Positions 1 through 7,625 of a stretch of DNA of 10,437 nucleotides are shown piece by piece; the first letter of the stretch is position 1; each line of letters begins with the position of its first letter. The translations under genes and the position numbers were made by a program. The notes beneath the pieces were generated by a model. The model ran no database searches. It was not told the origin of the DNA and saw only the letters and a program-made list of their open reading frames with translations. The stretch is from Pedobacter sp. (GTDB lineage: Bacteria > Bacteroidota > Bacteroidia > Sphingobacteriales > Sphingobacteriaceae), in the NCBI GenBank assembly GCA_028287885.1, contig JAQBOT010000157.1:1-10437 (forward strand). The letters are read 5' to 3'.

Positions 1-1377
1 GGTTGTGGCCTCTGGATTTTGCTCAGACATGTTCTTCTTTATCAACTCGTATTTCTGACCATCGCCAAACAATGCATAGGCAAGCTCTAGCGGCTTTTCC
101 AAGCGAACACAGCCATGACTTAGCGCCCGGGTTGGCAGATTGAATCCAGCCTTTGCAGGTGTATCATGAAGATAGACACTACTCTGATTGTTAAAAAGAA
201 ACTTTATTTTACCCAGCGCATTATCATCTCCCGGCCGTTGCTTAAATGAATAGGTTGTTCCAGGATCACCTTGGGTCCAGTCGATGGTCTCGGGATCTTC
301 TACTTTCTTCCCGTTTTGATACACATCAATGTTATGGTTTGACAAGTAATATGGATCCTGTGCCGCCAATTTTGTAATTTCATTTGTAGCAATGCTCTGA
401 GGAATGTTCCATACTGGATTTACCTGAACACTATGCACCATGATATTTAACTGCTGGGTTTCGCGGGTAAATGGACGGTCTTTTTTCAAGTCATTCTCAT
501 CATACTCCTGCAGATTATCTGTGAAGTCAGTATTCCTGCCTTCCCCAACCACAACTTTCATATTTAGTACCGACTTTCCGTGATCAATTACATCCAACCT
601 ATAGTCTGCTATATTCACAAGAATATACTTGTCGGCATTTGGTTTATTCTTCCAGCGTAAGCGTTCAAGATTAACCATTAATACGCGCTGAGTCTCTTCT
701 TTATTCATCTTCGGATCTACATATCCAGAGCTAAGCGCTTTTTGTAAAGCTAAATACTGTGGATCTTTCGGTTGAATGCTGTCCAGATAAGACTTTAGGT
801 CTTTTATTGCAAAAACACGTTGCATGCTCACACTATCCGGCCTCTTTGTTTCGGTATAGTATCGTGCATAGATCTTTCTTGGGCTGATTACACCAAATTC
901 CATTGCGCTGCAATAATTGATTAGTGAATTTGCCGTCATAAGTTCCAGATCCGCGAGGTTTTGATAAGCCTCTTCTTTGGTCTTAATTGCTTTCTTATCA
1001 TAGATCTTTTGAATCAGTGAATTAAGTTGATTGTATTTGAACATCTCAGGATCAAGTCCATGCACATTGGCTCTGCTTAGATATTCAGGAACAACTTTCA
1101 GCTCACCCTTTGCAAGATGCTGCAATACCAAAGTGGGCTCAAATCCATTCTGCTCGTAAAATGCAGTAATTAATTTTGGATTGTTTAAGGTTGATCGTTT
1201 AGCGTCAAGCGTTTTCTTCAATACAACAGCAAAAGTGTCGCTGTTCAGGTTTTTAAATGCTTTGTTCTTTGTTTCGCCGTAGATAACTTTAGAGATATCA
1301 GACCGAGTCTTGTTCTTACAAGATTGCAAGACCCCGAGGGCAATGATTAAAAGAAATAAATACCTAATAATAGGCAT
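1..1377 (-). CDS. YcbB-like L,D-transpeptidase lipoprotein (3' end outside window)
   Basis: Peptidoglycan cross-linking enzyme of the YkuD/L,D-transpeptidase superfamily, expected to form 3-3 cross-links or attach proteins in the periplasm. The frame is open from an ATG at 1377 to the window edge (459 codons seen). Residues 1-20 form a lipoprotein signal ending in LQSC, with Cys20 as the lipidation site (Gln at -2 is unusual). Residues about 30-240 are a helical scaffold-like region. The catalytic domain starts near residue 250 (ILVNIADYRLDV) and includes VNPVWNIP near 319-326, YLHDT with His404, and SHGCVRLE with the nucleophile Cys423. The YLHDT plus SHGCVRL pair is typical of the YcbB (LdtD) branch rather than small ErfK/YbiS enzymes. 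Only a short C-terminal part should be missing. It lies 78 nt downstream of the TerC gene on the same strand, so cotranscription is possible. Family call very secure; exact product unproven. Confidence 0.93.
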   Translation of the reverse strand, partial: MPIIRYLFLLIIALGVLQSCKNKTRSDISKVIYGETKNKAFKNLNSDTFAVVLKKTLDAKRSTLNNPKLITAFYEQNGFEPTLVLQHLAKGELKVVPEYLSRANVHGLDPEMFKYNQLNSLIQKIYDKKAIKTKEEAYQNLADLELMTANSLINYCSAMEFGVISPRKIYARYYTETKRPDSVSMQRVFAIKDLKSYLDSIQPKDPQYLALQKALSSGYVDPKMNKEETQRVLMVNLERLRWKNKPNADKYILVNIADYRLDVIDHGKSVLNMKVVVGEGRNTDFTDNLQEYDENDLKKDRPFTRETQQLNIMVHSVQVNPVWNIPQSIATNEITKLAAQDPYYLSNHNIDVYQNGKKVEDPETIDWTQGDPGTTYSFKQRPGDDNALGKIKFLFNNQSSVYLHDTPAKAGFNLPTRALSHGCVRLEKPLELAYALFGDGQKYELIKKNMSEQNPEATT

Positions 1378-1455
1378 AATTGTAAAATTCGGTTTGTTCA
1401 TAAAGATTTCAAATGGTGAATATGTGTTTGTTAAATTAAAATGAGAATTGTTGTG

Positions 1456-2241
1456 TTAGTCTTTATGCCCAGTGGCATGCCGCGGGTAATTAAAGATAAC
1501 CGAAGATAGAATTGGGATTAAAAACATGGTGACCGTCAATATCGAAACCACAAGATCTGCCTTCTCCCCTTCCATAAATTGACTGAACGTAGTATCAGGG
1601 TAGAAATGGGTCAAAATAGAAGCAGTTAATTTCAATCCAAGGATAGCAATTACCAGAAACGCCGCCGTTTCCAAAAAAGTGAATTTTTCCATGAGCTTAA
1701 CGAAAGCTTGAGCTACAAAGCGCATGGCTAAAATTCCGATGAAAACGCCGATGTAAATAAGGTAGATGTGATCTGTAAATGCAACAGCTGCGAACACGTT
1801 ATCTATCGAAAAAGCTAGATCCATAATTTCAACCAAGGCCACTGTAGCCCAGAATGAGCCAATAAGGCCAACTGTAGAGCGGTAAAACCAACTCTTTTTC
1901 TTGTCTATCTTCTCAATACCAAGAATATCCTTCTTCTTTTTACGTCTGGAATAAAAGTATTTGATTGCAAGATAGAGCAGGTAAATCCCTCCAATTGGCT
2001 TTAACCACCAGATTGTTACGAGCCAGGCTGCGAGAAACAAGCAAATTCCTCTGAAAACATATGCCCCAATGATGCCATATTTTAATGCCTTTTTTCGTTG
2101 CTCCTGCGGTAGATCCATGACCATGGTCGCTAGTACTGCCGCATTGTCTACAGAAAGCAGACTTTCAATAACGATAAGATTTAAAATGATCAGTAACCCG
2201 GCTTGTATGTCTTCACCCAAGATTGTATGCAGAAAATCCAT
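1456..2241 (-). CDS. TerC family integral membrane protein (probable Mn2+ exporter)
   Basis: 261-residue membrane protein of the TerC/YkoY/YceF family. Two inverted half-repeats each carry the family acidic motif: ESLLSVDN at 26-33 and DLAFSIDN at 141-148, preceded by Glu138. The Asp and Asn residues within the membrane are the presumed metal-binding site. About seven hydrophobic segments are visible, with a very Lys/Arg-rich cytosolic loop at 99-117 between the halves. In Bacillus, TerC-type proteins export manganese and help load metal into secreted enzymes; the same role here is inference. It sits 107 nt after the symporter and 78 nt before the L,D-transpeptidase, all on one strand. No yybP-ykoY manganese riboswitch is evident in its short leader. 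The ATG at 2241 is the only sensible start, giving a normal family length. Tellurite resistance, the historical name, should not be assumed. Confidence 0.93.
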   Translation of the reverse strand: MDFLHTILGEDIQAGLLIILNLIVIESLLSVDNAAVLATMVMDLPQEQRKKALKYGIIGAYVFRGICLFLAAWLVTIWWLKPIGGIYLLYLAIKYFYSRRKKKKDILGIEKIDKKKSWFYRSTVGLIGSFWATVALVEIMDLAFSIDNVFAAVAFTDHIYLIYIGVFIGILAMRFVAQAFVKLMEKFTFLETAAFLVIAILGLKLTASILTHFYPDTTFSQFMEGEKADLVVSILTVTMFLIPILSSVIFNYPRHATGHKD

Positions 2242-2311
2242 TTATGACTGATCGTTTTATATTTTACCTTCCCCTAAATATGTGTGTATTTAACAAGAAC
2301 TAAGCCATAAA

Positions 2312-2341
2312 CAAAAATTTACTTTGCCGACATAATAACAA
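2312..2341 (-). promoter_or_regulatory. Candidate promoter for the TerC gene
   Basis: Read on the minus strand, TTG (2341-2339) is followed after 17 nt by TAAATTTTTG (2321-2312). This resembles the Bacteroidota pattern TTTG / TAnnTTTG with one mismatch. It lies in the 107-nt gap before TerC and would give a leader of about 65 nt. The match is only fair in AT-rich DNA, so read-through from the symporter may still be the main source of transcript. Confidence 0.35.
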
Positions 2342-2348
2342 GCTAGTT

Positions 2349-4049
2349 TTAAGTTGAAGTTGCCTGGGCCTTCCTGGTAAAAACCTGAAGTATTATTGCA
2401 ATCAGAACAACCAACAAACAGCCGAGTACATTCAACCACAAATAAGCCACAATATTCAAAAAGCCAATTGCACATACGATAGCCTCGGTGATCAGCGCTG
2501 CTATAAAAACAGCCCTTCCATCCACACGTTTTATATAAAACGCCACCAGGAATACACCAAGAATTGTTCCGTATACATACGATCCCAATATGTTAACCGC
2601 TTCAATTAAATTGCCGATTTTACTCGCATAAAGGGCCATGCCAATGCAAATTACGCCCCAAATTATGGTTGCGCATCTGGAAGCTACAAGGTACTGCTTA
2701 TCAGAACCATCCTTGTTGATCAACCGCTTATAAACATCGATAACACTCGTTGATGCTAGGGAGTTCAGCGCACTGGCCGTTGAACCCATTGATGCGAGAA
2801 AGATGATGGCGATTAACAAGCCTATTAATCCTTTGGGCAGATACTTGGTTACAAAGCTTAGAAATATATAATTGTTGTCGTTGGTGTCGGCACCCGGATC
2901 ATTCTTCAACATGAGGTTCGTCGTTGCCTTCCTGGCGGCCTTTGCTTGATCATCGCTCGCCTGCAAAGCTTGTCGCTGTTGTTGAATAGCGGGTTCATCT
3001 TTTGCGTCGATTGCAGCATCAAGCTTAGAAAGTGCTTTTTGCTTTGCAAGGAAAATAGAACTGTACACCTGCTTTATCGAGTCGAGCTCTGCACCATATG
3101 GGCTTTTCTCTAGCTTTTCCAATTCGAAACGATTGAAAAACACAGGCGGCTTGCGGTACTGGTAAAAAGTAAAGACGAGTATTCCGATGAGCAGAATAAG
3201 AAACTGCATCGGTATTTTGACCAGTCCATTCATCAGCAGACCCAGCCTACTTTGTGCAACCGATGAACCGGTTAAATACCTGCCTACCTGGCTTTGATCC
3301 GTTCCAAAATAAGAGAGCTGCAGAAAGAATCCGCCGATCAACCCACTCCACAGCGTGTACTGATTGTTCCAGTCGAACTTAAAGTCTATCGCATTGGTCC
3401 GCCCCATCTTTCCCGCAATACCAATCGCCTTTACAATGCCGATCTCGGCCGGTAGCAAGTGTACCACGATAATGCCTGCAGCGAACAAGCCACAGAAGAT
3501 TACAGACATCTGCAACATCTGCGTATAAGAAACCGCTTTGGTTCCACCATAAACCGTATATCCGACCACCAGGCAGCCAATAAATAAGGTCGTATAGGTA
3601 CTGCTGATGTTTAGTATAGTAGAAAGGATTATTGAGGGCGCATAAATGGTGATACCTGTAGAAAGGCCTCTTTGAATTAAAAACAAACCCGAAGTAAGTA
3701 CGCGGGTTTTTAGATCGAAGCGCTGCTCGAGATACTCGTAAGCGGTATAAACCTTCAGGCGGTGAAATATGGGTACAAACGTTATACAAAGCACGATCAT
3801 AGCCAGGGGAAGGCCAAAGTAAAATTGAACAAAGCCCATCCCCGTAGAATAAGCAAGCCCGGGCGCGGATAGAAAGGTTATTGCGCTTGCCTGAGTGGCC
3901 ATCACAGACAAACAAACTGTGTACCAGGGTAAGGAACGGTTACCCATGAGGTATCCCTGGATGTTTTCAGCGCCTCGGCTCTTATACATGCCGTAAGCAA
4001 CTATCCCCAGGATTGTGAACGCAAGGACGCACCAGTCTAGAATACTCAT
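2349..4049 (-). CDS. Sodium:solute symporter (SSS family) with large hydrophilic insert
   Basis: 566-residue transporter of the SSS/SLC5 family, with about 13 membrane helices expected. N-terminal hallmarks are NRSLPWYTVCLSVMATQASAITF at about 37-59, followed by helices to 300. GTDQSQVGRYLT at 249-260 is the family signature. The core helix ASMGSTASALNSLASTSVIDVYKR at about 419-442 carries the Ser/Thr positions that form the Na2 sodium site in vSGLT-type proteins (Ser423/Thr424 by motif alignment). Residues about 302-395 form a charged, Ala/Gln/Lys-rich, probably helical insert between two helices. By SSS topology this is the periplasm-facing loop before the sodium-site helix. Substrate cannot be read from sequence; sugars, sialic acid and other organic solutes are all possible. 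Its ATG overlaps the stop codon of the 47-aa membrane protein (ATGA), implying translational coupling in a cassette with the secreted deacetylase. Confidence 0.93.
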   Translation of the reverse strand: MSILDWCVLAFTILGIVAYGMYKSRGAENIQGYLMGNRSLPWYTVCLSVMATQASAITFLSAPGLAYSTGMGFVQFYFGLPLAMIVLCITFVPIFHRLKVYTAYEYLEQRFDLKTRVLTSGLFLIQRGLSTGITIYAPSIILSTILNISSTYTTLFIGCLVVGYTVYGGTKAVSYTQMLQMSVIFCGLFAAGIIVVHLLPAEIGIVKAIGIAGKMGRTNAIDFKFDWNNQYTLWSGLIGGFFLQLSYFGTDQSQVGRYLTGSSVAQSRLGLLMNGLVKIPMQFLILLIGILVFTFYQYRKPPVFFNRFELEKLEKSPYGAELDSIKQVYSSIFLAKQKALSKLDAAIDAKDEPAIQQQRQALQASDDQAKAARKATTNLMLKNDPGADTNDNNYIFLSFVTKYLPKGLIGLLIAIIFLASMGSTASALNSLASTSVIDVYKRLINKDGSDKQYLVASRCATIIWGVICIGMALYASKIGNLIEAVNILGSYVYGTILGVFLVAFYIKRVDGRAVFIAALITEAIVCAIGFLNIVAYLWLNVLGCLLVVLIAIILQVFTRKAQATST

Positions 4050-4189
4050 TCAAAAGAAATGCTAAACAAGTAAAAGAGAATAATCAAAACAAGCAACCAC
4101 AGCACCAGCAAAGCATAGAACTGTTTCCATGATTTTACGAATGGGGGTAAATCACTGTTTTTTGGCTGCGTTTTCCGATCCATGTCCAT
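4046..4189 (-). CDS. 47-aa single-pass membrane protein coupled to the symporter
   Basis: A small gene easily missed by length cut-offs. From ATG 4189 it encodes 47 residues: a polar N-terminus (MDMDRKTQPKNSDLPP), then a basic/aromatic FVKSWKQFY boundary, then one strongly hydrophobic helix at about 24-45 and a two- to three-residue tail. Lys19 and Lys22 before the helix predict N-terminus in the cytosol. A second ATG at 4183 would shorten it by two residues. It starts 6 nt after the deacetylase stop, and its TGA (4048-4046) overlaps the symporter ATG (4049-4047). Such spacing on both sides strongly supports a real, translationally coupled gene. Other SSS transporters have small membrane partners encoded next door (DUF485 with ActP, DUF997/YhdT with PanF, DUF4212 proteins), but those have two helices. 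A symporter accessory subunit is inference; I do not recognise a named family. Confidence 0.78.
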   Translation of the reverse strand: MDMDRKTQPKNSDLPPFVKSWKQFYALLVLWLLVLIILFYLFSISFE

Positions 4190-4195
4190 TGCAGA

Positions 4196-6646
4196 TTATT
4201 TAGATTGCCCGGAAGAGATTAAGTTAACGATCAGTCGGTATGCACCAGGAACACCAGCCGGCAATTCTCTGTAGAAAACCAGACCCGTATAGATATACTT
4301 ACCTCTCCCATAATCTGCAACCAACAAGGAGCCCGTTTGCGGCTGTTCACTCACATCGTTCATGCTAAGAAGGGGTGTATACCTGGGGTCCAGTTCGTTT
4401 GCAGAATAGATTGCCCGCTCCTGCACCCAACCTTCAAAATCTTTTGCACTGATCTTATTTGGGAAATTTAGAATGGAGTTTTCCGGATGAAGAAAGCTTA
4501 CAACTGCATTTTCTTCCGTTACCCTATCCCTGCTAAGCTTAAAAGGATACGGACCTAGGTTGTTCGTTTTCAATGGTGAATTAACGTTATACTGAACCAA
4601 CAAGGTACCGCCACTTTTCACGTACTCCATTAGCCTCGGTTGCATGGCAGCTACCTGTTCATTGATGTTATATAAGCGGACGCCCGTAATTATCGCATCG
4701 AAACGTGACAGATCGGAATGTAAAACAAGATTTGTATTTAACATCGTCACTTCATAACCTATCTCACGTAAAGATTCCGGAACAAGGTCTCCCGCTCCTG
4801 CTATGTAGCCAATCCTTTTACCAGCAAACTTCAGGTCAACCTTTTCAACCCGGGCCTCAGCAAATGGAAAAAGGGTTTGAACAGGAATGTGCGCATAGCT
4901 AATCTGATGATATCCTTTGTTATAATCTATGCCATCAACTTTGATACTAAGAGAAAAGGTACCTCTAGACACAACTCCTCCGGGAGTAACCTTAAACTCC
5001 GTGGTCTTCTCTTCGCTCTTCTCATCAAACTTCACGGCGACTTGCTGGGGCGAAACTTGCCAGCCTTCAGGCACAGTTGCCGTTAAAACGCCGCTGGCAT
5101 TTGCCTTCAAGCTTTTTAAAGAGACAGTGATCACTTTCTGTTCATTGTTGTTGAACACATATGCACCCTCATTTATCGTTGCCGTTATCGGTGGCCCAAC
5201 AACCAAAGGCTGATAAATTTCTCCACGTGCTGGGTCAGTGAACTTATAGATTAGTGGCTGGTTTAGGTCTATAACGGTATCATTTATTGAAATTCGCAGC
5301 TTTCCCAGGCTTGGCGGTAAATTCTGCGGCCTACCAAGATCATCAAGTGATTCAAGGTCGTACGAACCAATTGGGTGTTTCTTCCTCAGCCAATAGGGCT
5401 GAGTCGAACCAAGCGCTCTTGCCGGCACTGATATGGAATAACTTGCAAGCTGCTCCGGAAGCAAATCCAGACGTTTACGCGCATCAGGTACTTCTAGAAC
5501 GACCTTATAGGGTGCATCTGCTTTCAATCGCGAAATCGCTTGTATGGAAACAGGTATGGAATCATTTAAGGCATATGTTGATGAAGGCACCGAAGTTTCG
5601 AGCCAAATACCGGCACAGGAGAGAATCAGCTGATCAAGGAGCTCTTTTTTAAAGTCTATACCTTTCGTTGCGGCTTTCAGCCTCAACAATTTAGTTATTG
5701 ACTTGGAAGGATTCGATACCTGGAATTCTTCATTAATTTCCTTTACCAGCTTCTGCACTGTAGCCGTTGCTGCAGACCTGTTTAGGCTGAAGTCAATGCC
5801 CTCGAATAAATCTTTTACAGCAGCGGTTCCGGCAATAGGACTAAAGAATTCAATTGACGGCCCCCGTTGCTTTGCAGATCCGAAGCCCTGGCTTTTATGA
5901 TTAGATCTGCTTTCCGCAGCGATCTCGCCATAACTCTCACCAATCAATGGATTAAATATGCCCACATCCAGCTTCAGCTGCTCATCAGAGGTCGTGTTAT
6001 TTCCACCGAAGTTGAAAGTATTCCAAACGATTCTTTTCGCCTGCCATGGCTTCACAAACTTTAGCTGCTCTGGAAACTGTTTTGGATCAGCCGCCGCAGC
6101 GAAAGCTTCCCTTGCAAGTATTGCAGACGCAGCATGTGCACCATGGCCGGCCCTGGCATCCTCGGGGAAGCGCGTTACCATAACGTCAGGTTTGAAATTG
6201 CGAATAACCCAGACGACATCTCCAAGAATCTTCTGATGACCCCAAATCTTTAGACACTCCTCAGATGTCTTTGAAAAGCCAAAATCATTTGCACGGGTAA
6301 AGAACTGTTCAGCGCCATCTACGCGCCTTGCAGCCAAAAGTTCTTGAGTTCGGACGACGCCTAGAAGGTCCGCCTGTTCGGTGCCGATTAGGTTCTGGCC
6401 CCCATCACCACGCGTTAGAGACAGATAACCCGCCCTAACTTTTTTACCTTTGGCTAAGTAAGCAAGCAAACGCGTGTTCTCGTCGTCAGGATGGGCAGCG
6501 ATATACAGTACACTTCCAGTAACGTTTAGTGATTCCAGGCCTTGTTTAATCTGCGCAGCATCCATGCTGCCAGGCGTCTGTGCCTTTACTAAGAAAGGAA
6601 AAGTAGTAAGTAGTAAAAATAAGCAGGCTCTGCAATTCATAAACAT
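4196..6646 (-). CDS. Secreted PIG-L (LmbE-like) deacetylase with NEW3-like and GATase-like domains
   Basis: 816 residues. A Sec signal peptide (about 1-22, ending LVKA/Q) sends it to the periplasm or beyond. Residues about 43-240 are a PIG-L/LmbE zinc-dependent de-N-acetylase domain: AHPDDE at 51-56 (His52 and Asp55 as metal ligands) and GHGAH at 167-171, whose His168/His171 should supply the remaining ligand. The family removes acetyl groups from N-acetylglucosamine-type compounds. The middle (350-480) looks like beta-rich linker domains. Residues about 495-575 resemble an NPCBM-associated NEW3 beta-sandwich (TATVPEGWQVSP). Residues 610-810 look like a class-I GATase/ThuA-like fold (RIGYIAGAGD, RFDAIITGVRLYN, YVKSGGTLLVQYN) without an obvious catalytic Cys in the segment inspected, so it may bind rather than catalyse. 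Start M1 at 6646; M3 also possible. It leads the tight cassette with the 47-aa protein and the symporter. Natural substrate unknown; signal peptide and size argue against bacillithiol BshB. Confidence 0.9.
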   Translation of the reverse strand: MFMNCRACLFLLLTTFPFLVKAQTPGSMDAAQIKQGLESLNVTGSVLYIAAHPDDENTRLLAYLAKGKKVRAGYLSLTRGDGGQNLIGTEQADLLGVVRTQELLAARRVDGAEQFFTRANDFGFSKTSEECLKIWGHQKILGDVVWVIRNFKPDVMVTRFPEDARAGHGAHAASAILAREAFAAAADPKQFPEQLKFVKPWQAKRIVWNTFNFGGNNTTSDEQLKLDVGIFNPLIGESYGEIAAESRSNHKSQGFGSAKQRGPSIEFFSPIAGTAAVKDLFEGIDFSLNRSAATATVQKLVKEINEEFQVSNPSKSITKLLRLKAATKGIDFKKELLDQLILSCAGIWLETSVPSSTYALNDSIPVSIQAISRLKADAPYKVVLEVPDARKRLDLLPEQLASYSISVPARALGSTQPYWLRKKHPIGSYDLESLDDLGRPQNLPPSLGKLRISINDTVIDLNQPLIYKFTDPARGEIYQPLVVGPPITATINEGAYVFNNNEQKVITVSLKSLKANASGVLTATVPEGWQVSPQQVAVKFDEKSEEKTTEFKVTPGGVVSRGTFSLSIKVDGIDYNKGYHQISYAHIPVQTLFPFAEARVEKVDLKFAGKRIGYIAGAGDLVPESLREIGYEVTMLNTNLVLHSDLSRFDAIITGVRLYNINEQVAAMQPRLMEYVKSGGTLLVQYNVNSPLKTNNLGPYPFKLSRDRVTEENAVVSFLHPENSILNFPNKISAKDFEGWVQERAIYSANELDPRYTPLLSMNDVSEQPQTGSLLVADYGRGKYIYTGLVFYRELPAGVPGAYRLIVNLISSGQSK

Positions 6647-6726
6647 TCGTTGATGCCCGAAGCTAATGAAAAATCAGGAATTCAGAACAAGCAAACAATT
6701 TTCTATCGCAAGCTGGTTAGGGCAAT

Positions 6727-7326
6727 TTAGAGCAAGATTTTGCTGCTGATCTCCTTATCGATGGTGATAAAGCCCGGGTATTTCACCAAACCATTTCCTA
6801 CATGGATGCTTGGTTTGATTTTTAATGTCAACAAACCTTTTTGTTCCTTTTCGTTGGCTCCTGCCTGTAAAAACTTGCTTACCTCATCCATAACTTTCTT
6901 GTTGGATATAAACTGGTAAACGTTAAGATTCAGATCAACAGGCACAACTGTCTTGGAGCCTTTGGCTACATTAACCATTTGGTTGACAAAACCTGTCGCA
7001 AGTTCTTGATTATTGATCGCAACCTTATACTCGAACTCATTTATTGCAGCATCATTCCCTGTGGGATTAGAAATTTCAAGATTAATTTTTCCACGCAGTG
7101 GGACATCTTTTCTTAACAGCCCAAACGCAAGGCCCGGCAGCGTTGCCAAATTTACGTTCTCTCCATTAATAAAGTTTTTCAGCTCTGCTCCACCAACCGT
7201 AATGTTGTTTGCTGATACGATTTTATAGGTGCATTTTTCCAGCGCTGCAATCTGCTGTGCTTGTTTATTTACGCCGCAACCCAACATTGTGAATGCTGCC
7301 AGACAAGCTAATAAGACTCTTTTCAT
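6727..7326 (-). CDS. LEA2/WHy-like lipoprotein
   Basis: 199 residues. The N-terminus MKRVLLACLAAFTMLGC is a lipoprotein signal with Cys17 as the probable lipidated residue, so the mature protein is membrane-anchored outside the cytoplasm. Residues about 55-190 fit a LEA type-2 / WHy beta-sandwich: INLEISNPTGNDAAINEFEYKV around 82-103 is the typical 'sub-tilde N P' strand pattern, then a basic stretch and VPVDLNLNV, and a closing LLTLKIKPSIHVG strand pair. This fold is linked to desiccation tolerance in plants; in bacteria the role is mostly unknown, so no function is asserted. It lies 80 nt upstream of the deacetylase on the same strand and could be the first gene of that transcription unit, though the gap could hold a separate promoter. 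I saw no convincing TAnnTTTG element before it. Start at ATG 7326 gives a perfect signal peptide. Confidence 0.8.
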   Translation of the reverse strand: MKRVLLACLAAFTMLGCGVNKQAQQIAALEKCTYKIVSANNITVGGAELKNFINGENVNLATLPGLAFGLLRKDVPLRGKINLEISNPTGNDAAINEFEYKVAINNQELATGFVNQMVNVAKGSKTVVPVDLNLNVYQFISNKKVMDEVSKFLQAGANEKEQKGLLTLKIKPSIHVGNGLVKYPGFITIDKEISSKILL

Positions 7327-7379
7327 GTGTGTGTTTAGGTTTTCTATCTTGCCAATTAACTCCTATGGCACGGTCTATA

Positions 7380-7393
7380 ACGGATTTTTCCGT
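7380..7393. repeat. Short inverted repeat ACGGA-tttt-TCCGT in divergent promoter region
   Basis: A 5-bp perfect stem (7380-7384 with 7389-7393) around a four-T loop, partly extendable outward after one mismatch. It lies in the 77-nt divergent gap between the LEA2-like lipoprotein and the 73-aa gene, 10 nt before the latter's ATG. It could be an operator or a small mRNA hairpin, but this length can occur by chance. Confidence 0.3.
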
Positions 7394-7403
7394 AATTTTA
7401 TAT

Positions 7404-7625
7404 ATGAAAGCATTCAAAATAACCACAGCAGCCCAGACTACTTATACCGTTAGCCCCCTGAAGGAAAAACCTAACGCATTCGAAGTCAGTAAGGATAAGG
7501 AGAGTTGCTTATTTTTTATTGGGAGCAAAGGTGATTGGAGTACGGGAGACTTTGCACCTCCTTTTTCTGATTTTGACATACTTGAAATCGGAAAGCTCAT
7601 CGAGTTTGAACTTAAGGATCTATAA
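7404..7625 (+). CDS. Small hypothetical protein, 73 aa
   Basis: I do not recognise this protein. From ATG 7404 it encodes 73 residues beginning MKAFKITTAAQTTYTVSPL and ending in FELKDL, soluble, with no signal peptide or membrane segment. The composition looks protein-like: beta-prone N-terminus, a GDWSTGDFAPPFSDF segment rich in Gly/Asp/Phe, and an acidic helical end (ILEIGKLIEFEL). The same frame is open further upstream to 7293, but that part overlaps the lipoprotein signal sequence antisense and looks unlike real protein, so 7404 is the better start. It is divergent from the LEA2-like lipoprotein gene and converges on the DoxX-family gene, with its TAA (7623-7625) directly touching the other stop codon. 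A real gene is likely because it fills an otherwise empty 300-nt stretch and ends exactly at its neighbour. Confidence 0.6.
   Translation: MKAFKITTAAQTTYTVSPLKEKPNAFEVSKDKESCLFFIGSKGDWSTGDFAPPFSDFDILEIGKLIEFELKDL

Noticed and set aside
1378..1455. Separate promoter or terminator before the L,D-transpeptidase
   Set aside because: No convincing TTTG/TAnnTTTG pair or GC-rich hairpin is present in these 78 bases.
2242..2348. Possible yybP-ykoY manganese riboswitch ahead of TerC
   Set aside because: The 107-nt leader is too short and AT-rich and lacks the conserved paired helices of that riboswitch.
3379..3915. 178-residue open frame on the minus strand
   Set aside because: It lies in another frame inside the symporter, which has clear family motifs; the composition looks non-coding.
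5287..5652. 121-residue plus-strand open frame
   Set aside because: Antisense to the deacetylase coding region with no recognisable domain or spacing to other genes.
4196..6646. Deacetylase as bacillithiol BshB
   Set aside because: BshB enzymes are short cytosolic proteins; this one is secreted and 816 residues with extra domains.
7293..7403. Upstream extension of the 73-aa gene
   Set aside because: The added residues overlap the lipoprotein gene antisense and do not resemble a signal or domain; ATG 7404 is the better start.
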